Source of the DNA: Paralvinella palmiformis
Taxonomy: Eukaryota; Annelida; Polychaeta; Terebellida; Alvinellidae
Length of the DNA: 64,000 bases
NCBI GenBank assembly: GCA_025642065.1
Contig: JAODUP010000125.1
Location: forward strand, 245,001 to 309,000
Reading direction: 5' to 3'
Position numbers and translations under genes: made by a program. Position 1 is the stretch's first letter. Every line of letters begins with the position of its first letter. The notes under the pieces were generated by a model. The model was not told the DNA's origin and made no database searches. It was given only the letters and a program-made list of their open reading frames with translations. Below are positions 58,701 to 64,000 of this stretch, piece after piece.

Positions 58701-61700
58701 TGCAGAGGCAAACAGAGATGCCGGAATAAAGGTCAGCAAGACTGATGCCTGGTTGTGTTGGTCATGTATTGTCCAGATTGTGTTATGTTTCTTTAAAGTG
58801 ACTGTTTTTTTCTTAACATATTTTATTTCATATGTTTAGGAAGCTGAATGTGAAAAGGCACGCATGGATGCCCGCTATGAAGCTGATACAAAGATAGCCA
58901 ACTCGAAGAGACAGTACGAAATGCAGAAGGCTTGTTTTGATGTGGAAGTTAACACTCAGGTAATAAACGTTGTGCTGCCATTCTTCTTTGGATTTCTTTC
59001 TGTTCTTGGTGGGCATCTGAATTGCGTCTTTACGATGATGTATATAAATACAGCGGATCCTTTCAGAAAGCAGAAGCAGAACTGGCCTACGAGTTGCAGG
59101 CTGCTAAAGAAAAGCAGAAGATTCGCAGTGAAGAGATTGAGATCGAAGTCGTTGAGAGGCGTAAACAGATTGAGGTAGAGGAGAAGGAGATACAGCGAAA
59201 AGAAAAGGAGCTGATTTCATTGATAAAGCGACCCGCAGAGGCAGAGGCTTACAAAGTGGAACAGTTGGCTGAGGGCCAACGGTTAGTGTGTTGCATTATT
59301 CTTTCTTGTCAGCATCGATTAGAGAAACATGAACGTGTGACTTATCTGTCCAGAATTTCCATCCACTATTTATGCTGACATATCAGGATAGACTGATAAA
59401 AACTGAGTGTATGAAAAGGTATGGACTTTCATTTCACTGTGGCAACTTGTGCCACAAAGTGGAGTCTGCTCCATTAAATTAACGAATGTTGTGTCACTTG
59501 AGCCAATACATGAGACACAAGTTCACTATCCTTGATAGACTTTAACTTGTTAGAAAGTTATTGACATGAATACATTGTCTTTCTGGAAACCAATATACTT
59601 TTTGAAGAATTAAGATGGTAAAGTCGCATTATTTTAATTTGCTTTTTTTCCAAACTGTATCATTCTGAAAATAGTGACTGAAATTGATGTTATAAGCAGA
59701 TATGGCACATGGGAGTCATGTTGATCTAAATGAGATGTAACACAGGCATATTTCAAACTGTGTACAGGTGATTCAAATCATTATTTAAATATTGAAAGTA
59801 GTTGCCAGAATGTAAATAGTTTTGCAGAAATTGTTTAACAGATTATTAAAATTGGAGGAGGAACATCATATAATTTGGTCGCATACCAGTTAAATATATT
59901 GTCCTGCTATTATGTATGTGTCTGTGCACTGGATGTACTAATCTGTAATGCTGTTTTTTGTCTGTAGTTATTAATCTGTAATATAATATGCAAGATCATT
60001 TTTAAGGATCTCTTTTGATCAGTGATGCCAGCCGCCATCTTCGTACTTAGAAGCTGCTCTGCCTATCAAAGTTGGTTCAGCAGTTATTTTCAGTCGATTA
60101 CCATACATGCATCGTGTTATATATACTGCTGTCAAAAGAATTTCAATGTTGATAAACTACTTGGGTGCAGCCAACTTTTGAATTCTTAATGGAGATATTA
60201 ATGAAGGATTTCTGCTGTTATCCGTGCAGTAGGCTACTGGAACTGATGATGGGGTCTATTTGTCACACACAATCTCAGTGACATACTTTACTTTGAAATA
60301 ATTTGATCCCACTGGTATTTGACAAAGTGTTGTTCTGCGATATGGTATTGGAGTTACTGTTAATTCCCAACAATAATATTAATAAAAACTATCCGAATAT
60401 TCCTATTTAAAAAGCAGGATGCAGGTTTAGGTTTTGTTGTTTGGGGGAATCCCCAGGCTGTCACTTAATCAGCACAGCCTCTATGTTGGAGTGGTTGAGA
60501 AACCTCCTCCCCCACCACTCACAGGGGAGCAGTACGGAAAGATGGAGCCGAAATGCCCTGAGGGTGGTCACTGCCAGAGTGTTTTAAGTCCTCAGGGGGG
60601 TTTTAACGTCCCCCTTTTATTTTTAAATAATTCAGTGGAGACGGCAGCACCATTTAACGTGGTCAACCACCCACGATGTAGTGAGCCGAGAAATAAACCC
60701 TGAAAGAGTTTCAACCTCTTACGGGGTTCGAACCTGCGACCGTTGGCACCAAGTGCAGGATGCAGCTAATTGATGTATATATATATTAGACAATATACCA
60801 TTGCAATGATAAGTAAAATAATATTTAATGTTAACCCTGTTCATCTTTTCTAAAACTGTGATATATATGGTCTTATTATTGTAATTTATTTTATACTAAT
60901 ACAGGACACAGACCGTAGAATCAGCCCGTGCTGAGGCTGAGAAAATTCGCCTGATTGGAGGTGCAGAAGCATCATCTATTGAAGCTGTTGGAAAAGCTGA
61001 AGCGGAAAGAATGCGATTGAAAGCATCTGCCTACAAACAATATGGAGAAGCTGCCATGCTGAGCTTAGTTCTAGAAACGTTACCAAAGGTAAAGGCAATG
61101 GAATTATTTGGTCTTCACAAATTCGTATGAAGGAGTATTTTTTTAGCTTATGTCATCTTTGGTCTGTTAATATATAGCCATCACATTTTTCATATTCATC
61201 AATTCAAAAATTGGTTCCATGTTTGGTTTTTCTTCTATCCAAGAGCAATTTTGATAGAATTTTGAAAATATTTCAAAAATATGGTTTCTGAATTATTGCT
61301 ATGGGCTCGATAGAAGTGACTAAAAAATAATCTAAAAGCTTTTTTTTCATGTCGTATCCAAAATATTTTTAACACTACTGTCCTATTTCGAGCTTTTGGC
61401 TAAAATCTGCCAAACTTAAAAAACTTAATTCTTACTTATGCTAACTCTTACTTATAACAAACAAACAAAATGTAGCAAAAGTCTTTACTACTTCCAACAA
61501 TATGCTTGACTTTCAACATCCGCTACTGGCTGAAGATACAGTTCTTCTGTAATCAGTTTGCACGAGATAATTAATTTTCTGCACACTGCATAAGGTGACT
61601 TGGTTTATATGCTTTGCAAGATCACTACCGTAGCTTTTCATTTCTGGACACAGTTGATAAAACCACGTTTTATGAATGATCGTATTTTCTCTCCAGATTG

Positions 61701-63382
61701 CTGCCGAGGTGTCTGCTCCATTAGTTAAGACGGAAGAAATCGTTCTTCTTGGCGATGACAGAACGACTTCCGAAGTTAGCCGACTCTTAAGTAATCTCCC
61801 ACCAGCTGTCAATGCGTTGACAGGGGTTGACTTGTCAAAGGTTGGTTATTTAATTTATAGCTGTTGTCGCATAACAATCACTGGGTTTGTTTTAATACGA
61901 GAAGCAGATTTGCTAGATGTTTTATTTAATAACCTATGAAGGTGATTGATTTATCATGAAGTGTCATTTAGAAATAACAACATAGACGATTTACATATTT
62001 ATGAGGTGCACTTTTTTATCGGCTGCCTTTAGTATGGAAATGATGTCTTACAAATTTGACTTAAGTTTTGGGGCACTATGGCACTTTAAAAGACAGTGAC
62101 TGTTATAGTTTGATTGAACTAGTGTTGATAATAAGATAGGTGAAAGGGCTTTTGATTAATACTACCAGTTCAGCTGTGTTGGTTAATTGAGATTTAATTA
62201 TGTGCTCTGAATGAAGTATAGTTTAAAGAAACTGTGTTAAAATTGGGTTTGTGCACTAAAATGTTGATTAATTGTATCTGTTAGTCTATAGATAAACATC
62301 TTCCACATTCCAATAGGACAAGCCCAAAGTGTGCACTTTATTTTAAGTGCAATTTGTCAGTTGCTAGGTGGCAGCACAAGAGATTGTTTTTGCCATAAAC
62401 ACCAACTGAATCTGGATTTGTATTTATTTCAAACATAATTTAATAACAAAAAATGTACAATATTTAACTTACTATTTAGTATCAATCTAGGGATTTTGAC
62501 ATGTTGAAAATGCATTCCTCCTTAATGTGTTTATGAGTAGAGTGCATCAGCTGATCTGAGATGCTCTGATGATGCAGTGGTTAGAGTAAACCTCCAGGTT
62601 GTGGTTTTGAATTCGACTCACACCTGCATTTGATGTTTCCCTAGAGGGTGACCCCTTGGTCATATGTAGCCAGCACCAAGACTAAAATAGTGCAACTCAA
62701 TGCATCAGCCAAATTACAGCAACAACAAAAAACAGGAATACTTGCAATTTTTTTATATAATTGTCTATATATATATATATATATATATATAATATGACCT
62801 ATAAAGAGAATAGAGGGGATAAACATAAAGAAATGAGTATATTCCATATATAATAACGTGATCCTGTTGGAGTTCAGTCAAAATGTGACAACAAAGGGGC
62901 TAATTGCAATAGAAATGAAGTTGTGTTTTTCTGAAATTTGAAAGTTTTAGACTCCAAGAATGCAGTCTCATTCTTATCCAAACTTCGTTTACCAGTAGCA
63001 GACATTGGAACAAACTTTTGGAAATGGAATGGACCATATTAATGTTCATAATTATACAGTGTTACGCATAGCAAAACTTTATATTAATAATGCAGCACGT
63101 GCCATAATCACAGGATGCCAGTTTCATTGACGGTAAATGCCAGGTTGTCTTACTGGAAGTTAGTCTTGTTTTGACTGAGTTTCTTTGGTGTAGAAAGAAT
63201 GAATGTTTCGCTAGTGATGAAATGGCTTCCTTCTACAAGTGGTCAAACTTAGAAGGTTGAGCGTACTTCGATGACTTTTCCAATTTCTACTGTAATTAAA
63301 TAATGATTATTTACTACCAATGCAAACTTTACCAATCATTATATTGCAGGTGTTGTCACAAATACCGGGAGCTACTGCTTAA
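49727..63382 (+). CDS. FLOT2: Flotillin-2 (reggie-1)
   Basis: Flotillin-2 is a membrane-raft scaffold on the cytoplasmic face of the plasma membrane and endosomes; it forms oligomers with flotillin-1. Nine exons (49727-49775, 57850-57931, 58171-58385, 58499-58731, 58840-58959, 59067-59281, 60905-61088, 61697-61840, 63350-63382) give 1275 nt, or 424 residues plus TAA (human 428). The N-terminus [20 protein letters not shown] carries Gly2 for myristoylation and Cys19/Cys20; the palmitoylated Cys4 of vertebrates is Ile. The SPFH domain follows ([42 protein letters not shown]). Then comes the long EA-rich coiled coil ([42 protein letters not shown]), ending [19 protein letters not shown]. All introns are GT-AG and in phase. 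Complete and probably functional. Confidence 0.96.
51431..51618 (+). mobile_element. SINE family A, copy 3 (best preserved)
   Basis: The tRNA-like head has an A box in tggtctagtggtagcgtg and a B box in gttcgaatccc. The core (cattacctttggaagtcgct, cccatttagcctac, cacaaaagtggccgtaaaac) follows, then an (ATC)n tail. Because a full SINE body follows, it is not counted as a tRNA gene. Confidence 0.85.
52286..52334. other. 22-bp hairpin with a 5-base loop
   Basis: Arms 52286-52307 and 52313-52334 pair over 22 bp with one G-T pair; loop ccgga. A further GAATC/GATTC pairing (52275-52279 with 52339-52343) extends the fold after a small internal loop. Origin unknown: a short inverted-repeat relic or a structured RNA. 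Confidence 0.6.
52795..53024 (-). pseudogene. LINE reverse-transcriptase gene, 3' end fragment
   Basis: On the - strand, with shifts, it reads [27 protein letters not shown] and then [17 protein letters not shown], the C-terminal tail common to RTE/CR1-like LINE polymerases. Stops and frameshifts are present. It continues across the insertion into 54017-54850. Confidence 0.65.
53188..53265. repeat. SINE family C end fragment
   Basis: Shares gcttgt, ggggagtatcctgaggctgt and tcagcacagcctctgtgct with 49300-49350 and 60434-60490. Confidence 0.6.
53402..53745 (+). repeat. Interspersed repeat B, copy 2
   Basis: Matches 28651-28980 over its length in the same orientation, at roughly 80 percent by eye. 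Confidence 0.8.
54017..54850 (-). pseudogene. LINE reverse-transcriptase relic with tandem 3' units
   Basis: On the - strand, with shifts: LKLKGKI, then [14 protein letters not shown] and RNRLRWYGHVMRKDDGNW-like sequence, a pattern typical of the thumb and C-terminus of LINE reverse transcriptases. Its last part (54017-54213) is a roughly 60-70-base unit repeated three times, and a fourth copy lies beyond the insertion at 52955-53024. Not functional. Confidence 0.6.
54881..56327 (+). other. FLOT2 intron segment, nothing recognised
   Basis: AT-rich sequence with no repeat or exon that I can name. Confidence 0.5.
56328..56456 (+). mobile_element. MITE fragment (copy D)
   Basis: Shares ataacccaattactggagg, aaggagaaaagtcaag and tctctgac with the MITE copies A to C; only the middle part is present. 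Confidence 0.5.
56465..56707. mobile_element. 243-bp hAT-type MITE
   Basis: Ends CAGACATGGGATCAATTC and, inverted, CAGACATGGGGGCCAATTCC. Flanked by GTCACAGT (56457-56464) and GTCAGAGT (56708-56715), an 8-base duplication with one change, as expected for hAT elements. The interior is rich in ggaattg. Confidence 0.75.
57600..57775 (+). repeat. Direct repeat upstream of FLOT2 exon 2
   Basis: A block starting taaatcctatttatttaaat and ending ttgttttctatcag occurs at about 57600-57643 and again at 57732-57775. Each is followed by GA-rich sequence; both end in an acceptor-like atcag. Confidence 0.85.
57850..57931 (+). CDS. FLOT2: FLOT2 exon 2
   Basis: Acceptor cttag. Encodes [19 protein letters not shown] and CLVTDVQ; donor gttagt, phase 2. 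Confidence 0.94.
58171..58385 (+). CDS. FLOT2: FLOT2 exon 3
   Basis: Acceptor tctag. Encodes [29 protein letters not shown] and EGHLRSILG; donor gttagt. Confidence 0.96.
58499..58731 (+). CDS. FLOT2: FLOT2 exon 4
   Basis: Acceptor tacag. Encodes [39 protein letters not shown] and [17 protein letters not shown]; donor gtcagc. Confidence 0.96.
58840..58959 (+). CDS. FLOT2: FLOT2 exon 5
   Basis: Forty whole codons, phase 0 at both ends: [20 protein letters not shown] to DVEVNTQ. Start of the coiled coil. Confidence 0.96.
59067..59281 (+). CDS. FLOT2: FLOT2 exon 6
   Basis: Acceptor ttcag. Encodes [40 protein letters not shown] and [17 protein letters not shown]; donor gttagt, phase 2. Confidence 0.96.
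59282..60904 (+). other. FLOT2: FLOT2 intron (1.6 kb)
   Basis: Contains the SINE C copy at 60434-60770. The rest is unremarkable. Confidence 0.75.
60434..60770 (-). mobile_element. SINE family C, longest copy
   Basis: On the - strand it begins with a tRNA-like B box (ggttcgaaccccgt) and ends in the block gaggctgtgctgattaagtg and acagcctggggattccccc. End fragments of it occur near 49300 and 53190. The A box is unclear. Confidence 0.55.
60905..61088 (+). CDS. FLOT2: FLOT2 exon 7
   Basis: Acceptor tacag. Encodes [39 protein letters not shown] and LVLETLPK; donor gtaaag. Confidence 0.96.
61089..61696 (+). other. FLOT2: FLOT2 intron (0.6 kb)
   Basis: Nothing recognised. Confidence 0.75.
61697..61840 (+). 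CDS. FLOT2: FLOT2 exon 8
   Basis: Acceptor tccag. Encodes [39 protein letters not shown] and DLSK; donor gttggt. Confidence 0.95.
61841..63349 (+). other. FLOT2: FLOT2 last intron (1.5 kb)
   Basis: Contains a degenerate tRNA-like SINE relic near 62555-62660 (gatgcagtggttagagtaaa, gaattcgactc) and a (TA)n tract at 62766-62791. Confidence 0.65.
63350..63382 (+). CDS. FLOT2: FLOT2 exon 9 (stop)
   Basis: Acceptor tgcag. Ten codons [10 protein letters not shown] and TAA at 63380-63382. Confidence 0.9.
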   Translation: MLSQIPGATA

Positions 63383-64000
63383 ATGAGGACTATCCATGGT
63401 GATGGTATGTGTCATGGCTTTGCCCGGTGCATACTGGAACAACTGTACAGAATTCAAGATTTTTGTTGGTCATATATGTTTATCAGTATTGCATGCATCA
63501 TTTTGTAGCCCACTGACTATAGAGTCCACAGACAAACTTTGCAATCCATATGATCTGCTGCATGTTCATTGAACTGAAATTTCTTGTTTGTACTAATTGC
63601 TGACTGATATATTTTGTGGTTTTCCATTTACCGAAGTGTTTACAGAATTGATCAGCATATGTAAACAGTGTTATGTACTATAGAAAAGAATGTGTTCCTG
63701 TAGTCCATTCTGGGGTCTGTTTATAAGTAAGATTTTGCAGGATTCGTCCTTTTTAGCAGATATTTCAGGGAATTCCCCAGCAAACGTATCATTTCTGCCA
63801 TGATCATTTGCTGAGGATTTTTTTTTATCAGATGCTATTACATCTGGGGTTTTTTTTCTTCGTAATTATGGAATTTGATGAGGATGTCTTTGGTTTCTTT
63901 TTAACTTATGGAATCTAAAGATGTTATAATTCAGACTAACAAGTTTAAATTATTTATTGATTTTTCTGTTCCTCACCTTGTCTAAAGTAAATTTAATTGT
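63383..64000 (+). other. FLOT2: FLOT2 3'UTR (start)
   Basis: No AATAAA was found before the window ends, so the 3'UTR probably continues outside. Confidence 0.5.

Overview
The window is a stretch of an animal nuclear genome: AT-rich, with small exons, long introns, dense microsatellites and many old transposable elements. The filamin and flotillin-2 proteins have an invertebrate character, and the tRNA-derived SINEs and CCAACGTTGG-type repeats suggest a marine lophotrochozoan, probably a mollusc. That taxonomic guess is an inference. No bacterial, viral or organellar segment was seen.

Layout. (1) 1-24440, + strand: the 3' half of a filamin gene. Sixteen coding exons join into one 826-residue frame covering Ig-like repeats 16 (end) to 24, hinge 2 and the stop codon, followed by a roughly 1.15-kb 3'UTR. 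The introns carry compound microsatellites, a SINE with a 67-bp internal array, a MITE, a perfect foldback element and a possible 15-nt microexon. (2) 24441-38320: a repeat-rich region between convergent genes. It holds a broken hAT gene, a MITE split by a 5.95-kb inverted-repeat element that carries relics of at least two genes, and a dead Tc1 element. (3) 38419-43049, - strand: a complete eight-exon gene for protein phosphatase 4 catalytic subunit (307 residues, all metal ligands present). (4) 43050-49726: intergenic repeats between divergent genes, including a MITE with a SINE nested in it and a near-identical 110-bp direct duplication. (5) 49727-63382, + strand: a complete nine-exon flotillin-2 gene (424 residues). 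Its 8-kb first intron contains a SINE, a 22-bp hairpin, a LINE fragment split by a hAT-like insertion and a 243-bp hAT-type MITE.

The three genes are conserved housekeeping and cytoskeletal genes with no shared pathway visible here: filamin crosslinks actin and binds membrane receptors, PP4 is a Ser/Thr phosphatase, and flotillin-2 is a lipid-raft scaffold. The exon models rest on reading-frame continuity, GT-AG (once GC-AG) sites, and recalled family sequences; no alignment was run. The most unusual items are the nested 5.95-kb element with a still-spliceable exon pair, the possible hinge-2 microexon, and the higher-order microsatellite array beside it.
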